A stretch of 64,000 nt of DNA from JALZKA01 sp963701205 (GTDB lineage: Bacteria > Actinomycetota > Thermoleophilia > Solirubrobacterales > 70-9). The stretch is taken from assembly GCA_963701205.1 (NCBI GenBank), contig OY969575.1, forward strand, positions 1,054,001 through 1,118,000, read 5' to 3'. Positions 53,701 to 63,139 of the stretch are shown here, piece after piece (positions within the stretch are counted from its first letter, which is position 1; every line of letters starts with the position of its first letter). The notes beneath the pieces were generated by a model. It saw only the letters and a list, made by a program, of their open reading frames with translations, was not told the origin of the DNA and did no database searches. A program made the translations under genes and the position numbers.

Positions 53701-55366
53701 GGCCGAGCAGGTTCGTCTCGGGGCCGAGTCCCGTCCGCAGGCTCATCACGACGTGCTCGCGGACCGAGTCGATCGCCGGGTTGGTGACCTGGGCAAAGCG
53801 CTGCTTGAAGTAGGAATAGAGCGACGGGGCGTTGTCTGAGAACAGCGCCAGGGCAACGTCGTTGCCCATTGAGCCGGTTGGCTCCTTCGCGTCGCGTGCG
53901 AGCGGGCCCATGACGATTCGCAGATCCTCCTGCGAGTAGCCGAAGGCAAGCTGGCGTTCCAAAAGCTTTTCGGGGCCCGGCTTGGCGTGGCCCGCGTCGG
54001 TTGCGTCGAGGTCTTCGAAGTGGACGGTGCGGGCTTCGTCCCATTCGCCCCAGGGCGCCAGATCGGCGACCTCGTGCTCGGCCTCGCCCTCGTCAAGGAC
54101 GCGGCCGCGCGCCAGATCCACCGCAAACATCGCCCCCGGTCGCAGTCGGCCCCGGCGGGCAACGTCCTCGTCGGCGACCTCGAACGAGCCCGCCTCGGAC
54201 GAGACGGCCACCCAGCCATCGTGGGTCACAAGCCAGCGTCCGGGGCGCAGGCCGTTGCGGTCGAGCGTGGCCCCCAGGAAAGTGCCGTCGGTGAAGACGA
54301 TCGCCGCCGGGTCCGTCCCAGGGCTCGATCAACCGCGAGTGGTAGTGGTAGAAGCCCTCGAGTGCCTCCGGGATGCCGTTCAGGTTTTCGTGAGCGCGCG
54401 GGATCATCATCATCGCGGCGTGGGGCAGCGACCGTCCGGCTAGGCAGAGCAACTCGAAGACCTGATCGAAGGCGAGCGAGTCCGACGTGCCCGTCGCGAC
54501 GAGAGGCAGGCAGCGCTCGAGGTCGTCGCCGAAGAGGTTCGATTCCAGGATCGCCTCGCGCGCCTGGAGCCAATTGAGGTTGCCGGCCACGGTGTTGATC
54601 TCGCCGTTGTGGGCGCTCATGCGGTGGGGGTGGGCAAGCGACCAGCTGGGGAACGTGTTGGTTGAAAAGCGCGAGTGGACGATCGCCAGGGCACTCGTCA
54701 TCGTGGGGTCGCGGAGGTCGGAGTAGAACTCGGCGAGCTGCGGCGCGGTCAGCATCCCCTTGTAGATGATCGTGCGCGACGAGACGCTTGGGAACGACAT
54801 GCTCGAAGTGCGCAGCTCGGTCACCCGGCGAATCACGAACAGCTTGCGCTCGAACGCGTCCTGATCGGCCGTCTCGCCCCCACGTCCGATCAGCAGGTGG
54901 CGCACAACCGGCATCGCCTCACGGGCGACCGTGCCGCAGCGCCTGGGATCGACCGGGACGTCGCGCCAGCCGATCGGGATCTGGCCCTCGCTCGAAACGG
55001 TGCGCTCGAGGCTCGCTTCGAGTTGGGCGCGGCGCTCATCGTCATCGGGCAGGAAGCAGACGGCGACGGCGACCTCGCCGGGCGGCGGCACTTGGTCCGC
55101 CTCGATTCCGAACTCGTGCGCCCGGGCTGACGCAGGAACTCGTGGGGAAGCTGGATCAGGATGCCCGCGCCGTCGCCCGTCTCAGCGTCAGCGCCGGCCG
55201 CGCCGCGGTGCTCCAGCCGCTCCAGCGTGGTCAGCGCCCGCTCGATGACGGCGTGCAGCGGCTTGCCGTCGAGACGGGCAAGGCAGGCGACGCCACACCC
55301 ATCGTGCTCGTGGGCAGGGTCGTAGAGACCGGCGGCCCGGGGCGACGAGTGCCTCGGACGCGCCAT
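50783..55366 (-). CDS. gltB: Glutamate synthase large subunit (two compensating frameshifts)
   Basis: From ATG 55366 the N-terminal amidotransferase domain begins HDGCGVACLARLDG with the nucleophile Cys. One base is missing near 55126 and one extra C lies near 54310 (in a GGG run), so the full 4584 bases are a multiple of three and encode about 1527 residues, right for GltB. The synthase domain shows GAKPGEGGQLPGHKVD, GGTGASPLSSLQSAG, the 3Fe-4S set CIMMRVCHLNTCPVGVASQD, and a C-terminal GXGXG-rich domain (GSAGQSLGAW). Makes glutamate from glutamine and 2-oxoglutarate. Confidence 0.88.
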
Positions 55367-55436
55367 TGCGGGGCGGCGGTCCACAGGATGATTTTAGGGG
55401 GCCGGAGGCAATCCTGCCGAAATTGCTCGATTGGGG

Positions 55437-56219
55437 CTACTCGCCGGGTGCCGGAATCAGGACCTGTTCGATCGCTGACGCGAGGCCGCGCGAGTTGATT
55501 TCGACGATCACCGCGTTGATCCAGACGTCCTCCTCAGCAGTCTCAAAGCGCTGGGGCATCTGAGTTCGAAAGCCCTTGAGCGCCTGTTCCCAACGGACGC
55601 CGAGGACGCTCGATCGCGATGCCGTCATGCCGACGTCGGAGATGAAGGCGGTGCCCTGCGGCAAGACCCGCGCGTCGGCGGTGGGCACATGCGTATGGGT
55701 TCCCAGCACGGCGGCGACCCTGCCGTCGAGGTGCCAACCCATCGCCACCTTCTCGCTCGTCACCTCGGCATGAAAGTCGACGATGAAAGCATCGGCGTCC
55801 GACTCGAGCTTTTGCAGCAACAGGTCAACCTCGCTGAACGGGGAGCGCGCGGCCTGGAGCTGGAGCATCCCGATCAGGTTGATTACGCAGACCCTGGCCC
55901 CCGCGACCTCAACGATCGTGTGGCCCCGGCCCGGGCTTGAAGCCATGAAGTTCGCCGGGCGGATTACCCGCGGGTCGGCGTCGAGGAAGGCGAATGCCTC
56001 CTGGCGGCGATAGGTGTGGTTGCCGAGCGTGATCACGTCGAAGCCCGTCGCGAAAAGCTCCGACGCCGTCCGCTCCGTGATCCCCAACCCGCCCGCCGAG
56101 TTCTCGCCGTTGACGATCGCCAGGTCGGGCTCGTAGCGCTCGCGAAGGCCCGGCATCGCGCGGGCAAGGCCCTCGCGTCCCGGCCTGCCGACAACGTCGC
56201 CCACGAACAGAAGCCTCAT
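55437..56219 (-). CDS. YmdB-family metallophosphoesterase
   Basis: 260 residues from ATG 56219. YmdB motifs: FVGDVVGRPGR, VNGENSAGGLGIT, VITLGNHTYRRQEA, VDFHAEVTSEK and GTHTHVPTAD. The family hydrolyses 2',3'-cyclic nucleotides and affects RNA stability and development in Bacillus. Start chosen because the conserved N-terminus begins there; upstream bases belong to the neighbouring gene. Confidence 0.88.
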   Translation of the reverse strand: MRLLFVGDVVGRPGREGLARAMPGLRERYEPDLAIVNGENSAGGLGITERTASELFATGFDVITLGNHTYRRQEAFAFLDADPRVIRPANFMASSPGRGHTIVEVAGARVCVINLIGMLQLQAARSPFSEVDLLLQKLESDADAFIVDFHAEVTSEKVAMGWHLDGRVAAVLGTHTHVPTADARVLPQGTAFISDVGMTASRSSVLGVRWEQALKGFRTQMPQRFETAEEDVWINAVIVEINSRGLASAIEQVLIPAPGE

Positions 56220-56253
56220 TGGGGGGAGGCTATCCGCCGGCCACGGCTTGGAC

Positions 56254-56702
56254 CTAGGTGAGCTTCGGGTTTGTGAAGCCCGGACGCGGCCCGCGCTTGA
56301 CGAGGGTCGCCCGCCAACGACCGTCGTCGGGCGCGCCCGCCAAGGCACGCACCACGCTGAATCCGAAGCTCCGATCCGGTCGAGCTCGTTTTCGAACGGG
56401 AGCCGCCAGCCCAGCACCCACCCGACATCTGCCATCAACTGCCAGCCCTGCGGGGTCGTAACCCCGCGCTCGGCGAGGTTTGGATACGCGGGCTTGCCCG
56501 GTTCTCCGCTCGAGAGGTTGACGATCAGGTTGTACGCGTTCGGGTCGCCGTCTCCGGCATTGATCTCGATCGAGGCATCGGGGCTGCTGCCCACGGGCTC
56601 GAGGACAAGCCAGCGAAAGCTCTTGCCCATCCGCTCCAGCATCCCCGGCTTCGCGCGGAGCGATTCGAACATGGCTCCGGCCAAGTGAATGTCGGACTCC
56701 AT
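56254..56702 (-). CDS. Hypothetical protein, frameshifted near 56369
   Basis: ATG 56702 opens a 110-residue segment (MESDIHLAGAMFESLRAKPG; PNAYNLIVNLSSGEPGKPAY). Near 56369 coding character moves one frame over to FGFSVVRALAGAPDDGRWRA and ends GFTNPKLT. The 449-base span is one short of a multiple of three, i.e. one deleted base. No family recognised. An in-frame start at 56750 is possible. Confidence 0.5.
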
Positions 56703-56780
56703 GAACTCGATCTTTCGCGCCACCGCGTCTAAGCAAAGCACGACGGGCAAGTCCGGTGCCGTGCTCTAGCGTTCGGCGTC

Positions 56781-57509
56781 ATGTCGCGATCAGATCCAGC
56801 CGAGTCCGCGGAGGTCGCGATCGAGGTTCGTGGAATCTCGCACGCGTTTGATGGCAGGAAGGCGCTACTGGACGTCTCGTTTGCGGCGCGCTCCGGTGAG
56901 CTGCTCGCGGTGATCGGGCCGAACGGCGCCGGCAAGACGACGTTGCTCTCGATCCTCGCGGGCATTCGCAAGCCCGACGCCGGGTTGGTCTCGATTCCCG
57001 GGGAGGTCGGGTGGGTGCCGCAGCACGCGGCGCTTTACCGGCGGCTCACGGTTGATGAGAACCTGCGGCTGTTCGCGCGGCTTGAAGACGTTGCTGACGT
57101 TGATTTGGCGGTTGAGCGGATGCTTGAACAGACTGGCCTGCACGAGCGCCGCGCCGATCAGATCGGAACACTCTCCGGCGGCAACCAGCAGCGGGTGAAC
57201 ATCGCGATCGGGCTGTTGACGGCGCCGGCGGTGCTGCTTTTGGATGAGCCGTCCACCGGCCTCGATCCGCGCCAGCGCGAACGTCTTTGGGAGTTCGTTT
57301 TGGCGTTGGCCGGAGAGGGCACGACCGTGATCTATACGACGCATCATCTGGTCGAAGCCGAGCGCTACGGCAACCGGCTCCTGGTCCTGGCAGACGGGGA
57401 GAGCGTCTTTGACGGCAGCTCCACCGAACTGCATGCAGCCGCGGCCGAAAGCGGATCACGCGACTTCGAGGCGGCGTTCGTGGCCTTTCTGCGCGAGCGG
57501 GGGCACTGA
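56781..57509 (+). CDS. ABC transporter ATP-binding protein (ABC-2 type)
   Basis: 242 residues. Walker A GPNGAGKTT, Q-loop region GWVPQHAAL, signature LSGGNQQRV, Walker B VLLLDEPSTGLDP and H-switch TTHH. The stop TGA shares a base with the ATG of the permease gene, so both subunits are made together. Probably exports a small molecule or peptide; substrate unknown. Confidence 0.9.
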   Translation: MSRSDPAESAEVAIEVRGISHAFDGRKALLDVSFAARSGELLAVIGPNGAGKTTLLSILAGIRKPDAGLVSIPGEVGWVPQHAALYRRLTVDENLRLFARLEDVADVDLAVERMLEQTGLHERRADQIGTLSGGNQQRVNIAIGLLTAPAVLLLDEPSTGLDPRQRERLWEFVLALAGEGTTVIYTTHHLVEAERYGNRLLVLADGESVFDGSSTELHAAAAESGSRDFEAAFVAFLRERGH

Positions 57510-58879
57510 TGGGCCGCGGCGCGCTTTGGCTCTTGATCAAGGACCTGCAGATCCTCAAGCGCTCACCGCTGGTGCTCGGGCTGTTGGTCGCCTATCCGGT
57601 GGTGATCGGGATCCTGATCGGTTTTGCGCTCTCCGGCGACGACGGCAAGCCCAAGGTCGCCTTCCTGAACGAGGTCGCCGCCAACGACGCGTTCGACCTT
57701 GGCACCGGAGCGGGTGAGTTCGGCGCCGAGCAGGCGCGCGCGGAGCTCTGCAAGCGGGTCGAGTGCGTTGACGTCGATTCGCGCGCAGAGGCCGAACGAA
57801 GGGTCCGCGAGGGCGAGGTGCTGGGCGCGCTGATCCTGCCCGAGCACCTGCTTGATCAGTTGCGGTCGCTGACCAGCCTCAACCCGGAGCAGCCAAAGGT
57901 CGAGGTCCTGGTGAACGAAGACGACCCGGTCAAGGCGCAGCTCGTGGACGACCGGATCCAGGCGTTGGTTACCGAAGCCAACCTGATCCTTTCGCAGCGA
58001 ATCTCGCAGCAGGCCGCTGAGTACATCGACCTCCTGATCGCGGGCGGCACCTTCTCGTTGCCCCTTGTCGACGAGTTCCAAGTATTGGGGCTGGCGTCGG
58101 CGGCGGAGATCCTGGGCGGCGTCATCGACGATCTTCCGGCCGGTCAGGCTCGGGACGACCTCCTTCGGGTTCGCGACTTCGCCGAGCTCGCGCAAGAGAA
58201 CCTTGACTTCGCGCTGCCACTCCTGGGAGCCGTCGCGGAGCCGATCGACGTTGAGAAGGTCGTCGTCTCCGACGCGACGGCTTCACTCGACTCGTTCGCG
58301 ATCGCCGTCGCCGCCACGGTCACGCTGATGTTCGTCACGGTGCTTCTGGTCGCGGGGTCGCTGGCGCTCGAGCGTGAGGAAAATGCGTTCGAGCGCGTCA
58401 CGCGGGGCGCGGTCGGACCCGGTGGGCTCTTGCTCGAGAAGCTTGCGCTCGGTGTCGTTGCGTCGGTGGTGGTGACGCTGGCGATGCTCGCGGCGCTGAC
58501 TCCGTTTGAGGCAATCGCCTGGGAGCGGTTCGGTCTGATCGCGGCGGCGATCCTGGTCGGTGGCGCGGGCTTTGCCGCGTTTGGCGCGGCGATCGGGTCC
58601 GCCGCTCGCGAGGTCCGTGCCTCCTCGTTGCTTGCGTTCATGATCTCGCTGCCGGTTGCGTTCCTCTCGTTGGTGCCGAGCGGCACCGTCGGGGCCGGGG
58701 TCTTTCACGCACTCGAGGTCTTTCGAGCGCTGTTTCCATTCCATCCGTCGCTTGACGCGATGCAGGCCGGCCTGGATTCGGCCGCGCCCGGCATCGGTGG
58801 ACCGCTTTTGCACCTGGCCCTCTTGGCGCTGGCCTACGGGCTCGTGGCGAGGATTGCCTTGCGCCGCTTCGCGATCTAG
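57509..58879 (+). CDS. ABC-2 type permease
   Basis: 456 residues. One N-terminal helix (LVLGLLVAYPVVIGILIGF), a long extracytoplasmic domain (about 45-245), then five or so C-terminal helices (VTLMFVTVLLVAGSLAL; LLAFMISLPVAFLSLVP). This is the YhgE/Pip or NatB-like architecture, in which the soluble domain lies between helix 1 and helix 2. Pairs with the ATPase upstream. Confidence 0.85.
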   Translation: MGRGALWLLIKDLQILKRSPLVLGLLVAYPVVIGILIGFALSGDDGKPKVAFLNEVAANDAFDLGTGAGEFGAEQARAELCKRVECVDVDSRAEAERRVREGEVLGALILPEHLLDQLRSLTSLNPEQPKVEVLVNEDDPVKAQLVDDRIQALVTEANLILSQRISQQAAEYIDLLIAGGTFSLPLVDEFQVLGLASAAEILGGVIDDLPAGQARDDLLRVRDFAELAQENLDFALPLLGAVAEPIDVEKVVVSDATASLDSFAIAVAATVTLMFVTVLLVAGSLALEREENAFERVTRGAVGPGGLLLEKLALGVVASVVVTLAMLAALTPFEAIAWERFGLIAAAILVGGAGFAAFGAAIGSAAREVRASSLLAFMISLPVAFLSLVPSGTVGAGVFHALEVFRALFPFHPSLDAMQAGLDSAAPGIGGPLLHLALLALAYGLVARIALRRFAI

Positions 58880-58915
58880 TGCGCCCGGCGCTCGAACGTC
58901 CCTAGAATCGGGCGC

Positions 58916-59887
58916 GTGAGCTATCCCGCCACGCGTATGCGGCGCCTACGACGTACGACGGCGCTTCGCGACCTGTTTCGCGAGACCGAGCTATCGGCCC
59001 GGCACTTGATCCAGCCGCTTTTCGTGGTGGCCGACGAGGACGTCCGGCAACCGGTCCCGTCAATGCCGGGAGTCGAACAACTCTCGATCAATCGCTTGGT
59101 TGAGGAGGCGGGGGAGCTGCACTCGGCGGGGGTTCCCGGGGTGCTTCTGTTTGGCATTCCCAAGGCCAAGGACGAAGTCGGGTCGGGCGCCTACGACGAC
59201 GAGGGCGTGATCCAGTTGGCCGTCGAAGCATTGAAGGACGCGCACCCGGACCTGATGGTGATCACCGACGTTTGCCTGTGCAGCTACACCGAACACGGGC
59301 ACTGCGGCTTCGTCCGCGACGGTGATGTCGATAACGACATCACCCTTGAGCTGCTGGCAAAGACAGCGCTCTCCCACGCGGAGGCCGGCGCCGACGCGAT
59401 CGCGCCCTCGGACATGATGGACGGGCGGGTCGCCAACATCAGGATGCAGCTTGAGGAGGAGGGCTACCCCAACGTCCCGATCATCGCCTACTCGGCGAAG
59501 TACGCGTCGGCGTTCTACGGCCCGTTTCGCGACGCGGCTGACTCGGCGCCCGAATTCGGCGATCGGCGGAGCTACCAGATGGATCCGGCCAACGTTGACG
59601 AGGCCGTGCGCGAGGCGACGCTCGACCTCGAGGAGGGCGCGGACGTCATCATGGTCAAGCCTGCGACGCCGTACCTTGACGTGATTCGCCGGATCAAGGA
59701 CGTGACCGGAGCGCCGATGGCGGCCTACCAGGTCTCTGGCGAGTACTCGGCGCTGAAGGCGGCCGGTCAGAATGGCTGGATCGATGAACGCGCGGCTGCC
59801 CTGGAGTGCTTGACCGCGATTCGGCGTGCTGGCGCGGACCTGATCTTCACCTACTACGCGAAGGAGGCGGCAGAGTGGCTTCGGTAA
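58916..59887 (+). CDS. hemB: Porphobilinogen synthase (delta-aminolevulinate dehydratase)
   Basis: 323 residues from GTG 58916. Zn-type Cys set in DVCLCSYTEHGHCG; active-site Lys in AYSAKYASAFYGPFRDA and VMVKPATPYLDVI. Condenses two 5-aminolevulinate molecules to porphobilinogen in tetrapyrrole synthesis. Followed by an AhbA/B-like gene and hemL, the enzyme that makes its substrate. Confidence 0.95.
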   Translation: MSYPATRMRRLRRTTALRDLFRETELSARHLIQPLFVVADEDVRQPVPSMPGVEQLSINRLVEEAGELHSAGVPGVLLFGIPKAKDEVGSGAYDDEGVIQLAVEALKDAHPDLMVITDVCLCSYTEHGHCGFVRDGDVDNDITLELLAKTALSHAEAGADAIAPSDMMDGRVANIRMQLEEEGYPNVPIIAYSAKYASAFYGPFRDAADSAPEFGDRRSYQMDPANVDEAVREATLDLEEGADVIMVKPATPYLDVIRRIKDVTGAPMAAYQVSGEYSALKAAGQNGWIDERAAALECLTAIRRAGADLIFTYYAKEAAEWLR

Positions 59888-60966
59888 AGGCGCCTCAGTC
59901 CAAGGCACGCTCGCGCAAGGACGGCGCGGCGATTCCACTCGACGACACCGACAAGCGGCTGATGAACCTGTTGCAGTCGAGCTTCCCGCTTGTCCCTGAG
60001 CCCTTTGGCCCGGTTGCCGATGATGCGGGCCTGACGGTCGAAGAAACCATCGCGCGGACCGAGCACCTGCTTCGCAACCGGATCATCCGCGAGATCACGC
60101 CGATCTTCGACACCCGAGCCCTGGGATTCGACTCGATGCTTGTTGCCGCCAAGGTCGATTCCGAGAATCCCCACAGGGCCGCGAAGATCATCAACTCCCA
60201 CCCGGGCGTCTCGCACAACTACCTGCGCACGCACGAGTTCAACCTTTGGTTCACGATCGCCACGCCTCCCGACTCCGGGCTCGGCCTGCAGGGTTCTCTC
60301 GACGTTCTCCAGGAGCTGACCGGCGCCCAGTCGATCAGGCAGTTGCCCACCCTGAAGCTGTTCAAGATCAATATGAACCTGGAGATGGAGAAGGGCACGG
60401 ACGCGCTCGCGGCAGTCGCCGATGCGGCGGTTCCGCGCGAGCTGGAAGGCCAGCCCTACGACGAGCACGACATCGCCGTGATCCGGGCGCTCCAGGGCCC
60501 GATGGAAGCCACGGAGCGGCCGTACGACGCTGCGGCGGGCGCCGTGGGGATGGAGATCGCCGATTTCCTGGCGCACTTGGAAGGGATGGTCGAGCGCAAG
60601 ATCCTCCGTCGGGTAGCCGCGATCCTGTATCACCGCCGGGCCGGGTTCTCGGCCAACGGAATGGGAGTCTGGAAGGTGCCGGACGACCAGATCCTGGAGG
60701 TCGGTACGCAGATGGCGGCCGTGCGGGGCGTCTCGCATTGCTACGAGCGCCCCACGTACGAGGACTGGCCGTACTCGGTTTTCACGATGGCCCACGGCCG
60801 ATCGAAGGAGGAATGCGACGCGATCCTGCAGTCGATCGCCGATGAGCATGGCCTTCACGGCGCCGACCGGGCGACGCTCTACTCCTCGACGGAGTTCAAG
60901 AAGGTCCGGTTGCGCTACTTCACGGACGACTACGCCAACTGGGAGCGCGAGCACGCGCTCACCTAG
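59875..60966 (+). CDS. Siroheme decarboxylase-like protein (AhbA/AhbB-type, Lrp/AsnC fold)
   Basis: 363 residues from GTG 59875, with AAGGAGG seven bases upstream inside hemB. Two AsnC-like repeats, each with an HTH-like part and a ligand-binding part: first VSHNYLRTHEFNLWFTIATP, second VSHCYERPTYEDWPYSVFTM, the latter matching the SHCY-R-WPY-HG motif of AhbB. Family members remove acetates from siroheme in the alternative heme route, or act as heme regulators (NirDL). The fused form and location in a hem cluster favour a heme-synthesis role. Confidence 0.7.
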   Translation: MASVKAPQSKARSRKDGAAIPLDDTDKRLMNLLQSSFPLVPEPFGPVADDAGLTVEETIARTEHLLRNRIIREITPIFDTRALGFDSMLVAAKVDSENPHRAAKIINSHPGVSHNYLRTHEFNLWFTIATPPDSGLGLQGSLDVLQELTGAQSIRQLPTLKLFKINMNLEMEKGTDALAAVADAAVPRELEGQPYDEHDIAVIRALQGPMEATERPYDAAAGAVGMEIADFLAHLEGMVERKILRRVAAILYHRRAGFSANGMGVWKVPDDQILEVGTQMAAVRGVSHCYERPTYEDWPYSVFTMAHGRSKEECDAILQSIADEHGLHGADRATLYSSTEFKKVRLRYFTDDYANWEREHALT

Positions 60967-60985
60967 GCGCCGACCCCGCGCCGCC

Positions 60986-62264
60986 GTGGATACCCGCAAC
61001 TCCGAGTCAATTTATGCCCGCGCCGTCGGCCTGCTGCCGGGCGGGGTGAACTCCCCGGTTCGGGCAATGCGATCGATTGGACGCGAGCACCCGATCTTCA
61101 TCGAGCGCGGCGCAGGCTTCGAGTTGATCGACGTCGATGGCCATCGCTACATCGACTGGGTCTCCTCCTGGGGCCCGCTGATGTTGGGGCATGCCCACCC
61201 GGACGTGGTGGACGCCGTCAGCAAAGCGGCCGCCCGCGGCACCAGCTACGGAGCGCCGACCGAGGGCGAGGTCGAGCTGGCCGCGGACGTCTGCGAGCGC
61301 TTCAACTCGGTCGAGATGCTGCGGATGACGTCGTCGGGGACCGAGGCTTCGATGAGCGCGATACGGCTCGCCCGGGCAGCGACCGGTCGCGATCGGATCG
61401 TCAAGTTCGCCGGCGCCTACCACGGCCACGTTGACGGCTTGCTGGCCCAGGCCGGCTCGGGCCTGGCAACGCAATCGATCCCGGCGAGCCCCGGCGTCAC
61501 CCCGGCTCAGGCCGCCGACACCACTGTCGTGCCGTGGAACGACGCGACTGCCCTTGCTGCGGCGCTCGCAGACGGCGATGTGGCCGCGGTCCTGGCTGAG
61601 CCGATCCCGGCCAACATGGGCCTTGTCCCGGCGGCGCCGGGGTTTGTGGCTGAGCTTCGCGAGCAGGCGGACCGGCATGGCACGCTGCTGATCCTGGACG
61701 AGGTGATCAGCGGGCTTCCGCGTCGCCCGTGGCGGCGCGCAGGAAGCGCTTGGCGTAGCGGCGGATCTGACCGTCATGGGCAAGATCCTTGGCGGCGGCC
61801 TGCCGGCGGCGGCGTACGGCGGCAGGCGGGACCTGATGCGGATGATCGCCCCGTCCGGCGACGTCTACCAAGCCGGGACCCTGAGCGGCAATCCGTTGGC
61901 CGTCGCGGCCGGCCGCGCCACGCTTGATCGCCTCGACGCCGAGGCATACGTGCGGCTCGCCGGGTTGACCGACGCTCTCGCCCAGGGCCTCCGCGTGGCG
62001 GCCGGTGAGCGCCCGGTCAGCGTCGTCAGCGTGCCGGGGCTTGTCACGCCGTTCTTCAGCGCCGCCGCCCCGTCCAACTTCGACGAGGCATCGGCCTGCG
62101 ACCACGACGCCTACGGCCGTTTCGCTCGCGCCTTGCTCGAACGCGGCGTCTATCCGCCCGCGTCGCAGTTCGAGGCCTGGTTTGTCTCGCTGGCCCACGA
62201 CGATGCCGCGATCGAGCAGACCTGCGAGGCGGCCACAGAGGCGTTTGCCGAGGCATTGAGCTAG
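60986..62264 (+). CDS. hemL: Glutamate-1-semialdehyde aminomutase (one-base frameshift)
   Basis: From GTG 60986. PLP enzyme with LPGGVNSPVRA, SSWGPLMLGHAHPDVV, TSSGTEASMSAIRLAR, AGAYHGHVDGLL and the catalytic Lys in MGKILGGGLPAAAYGG. Frame breaks near 61715: one extra C after AGCGGG turns SGFRVARGGAQEALG into SGLPRRPW; removing it restores a 425-residue protein. Makes 5-aminolevulinate from glutamate-1-semialdehyde. The gene is normally essential, so the shift is most likely a sequence error. Confidence 0.9.
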
Positions 62265-62516
62265 GTGGACCAGGTTGTCCAGGTCGTCGGAGCCCTGCTG
62301 ATCCTGGCGGGATTCGCGGGCCAGCAGATGGGCCGGATCAGCGCCATCTCCCGCACGTACCTGGTGCTCAACCTTGTCGGCTCGGCAATTCTGGCGGTCC
62401 TCGCGTTGGACGCTGAGCAGTGGGGTTTCGTCCTGCTTGAGACGGTTTGGGCCGCGGTTTCAGCCTGGAGCCTCGTGCAGGTGCTTCGTGGCCGGCCGCC
62501 AACCCTGGCGCCCTGA
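62265..62516 (+). CDS. Small CBU_0592-like membrane protein
   Basis: 83 residues from GTG 62265, directly after the hemL stop. Three hydrophobic helices (VVGALLILAGFAGQQ; TYLVLNLVGSAILAVLALD; FVLLETVWAAVSAWSLVQVL) in the pattern of the CBU_0592 family. Role unknown. Confidence 0.7.
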   Translation: MDQVVQVVGALLILAGFAGQQMGRISAISRTYLVLNLVGSAILAVLALDAEQWGFVLLETVWAAVSAWSLVQVLRGRPPTLAP

Positions 62517-62542
62517 TCACGCGGCGCGCTACTTTGCCTGCG

Positions 62543-63139
62543 TTGCCCGCTAGCGCCCTGACCACACTTGCCGCTCAGCTTCGCGCCGAGGATTCGGTGA
62601 TCTCGCCACACGTGGTCGACCCGAGCGCCAGCGCAGCGCTCGGCGAACTCGCCGCTGCCGGGCCGGGCGCTGCCGCTGACCCGGCGGCTTACGCGCTGGT
62701 GATCGAGTCGATTCGCGAGGGCTACCTCCTGCATTACGGCGAGCCGCGCGTTGTGCGGAGCGACGACCCCGACCTGCGCCTGCTGGCCGGCGACTACCTC
62801 TACGCCGTCGGGCTCGAACGCCTTGCCGGGCTCGGCGATCTGGATGCCATCCGCGAGCTCTCGGACCTGATTGCGCTGGGCGCGCAGCTAGCCGACGAGA
62901 GCGAGGCTGACGGTCCTCCACGCGCGGCGGAGGCGCTTTGGCTCGCCTCGGCCCTGGGAGTCGGATTGGCCGACGGCGCCTTCCTCGATGCCGCGCGAAG
63001 GGCGATCATGAGCGGTCAGATGGAAACGGTTATTGCTCCGAATGGAACAGCGTTCGCCCTGGCTGAGCGCGCCGGGATCGGCGACGCGCTCATCGAGGCC
63101 GCGCACGCAATAGACTTCCGGCGCTCTCAGGGCACGTGA
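62543..63139 (+). CDS. Hypothetical helical protein upstream of the Rieske gene
   Basis: About 198 residues from TTG 62543 (62534 also possible). Helix-rich with two HEAT-like or enzyme-type patches (GYLLHYGEPRVVRSDDPDLR; LLAGDYLYAVGLERLAGLGD), resembling polyprenyl-synthetase-like helices but without DDxxD motifs. Conserved function not recognised; GTGA-coupled to qcrA, so probably associated with the bc complex. Confidence 0.55.
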   Translation: MPASALTTLAAQLRAEDSVISPHVVDPSASAALGELAAAGPGAAADPAAYALVIESIREGYLLHYGEPRVVRSDDPDLRLLAGDYLYAVGLERLAGLGDLDAIRELSDLIALGAQLADESEADGPPRAAEALWLASALGVGLADGAFLDAARRAIMSGQMETVIAPNGTAFALAERAGIGDALIEAAHAIDFRRSQGT

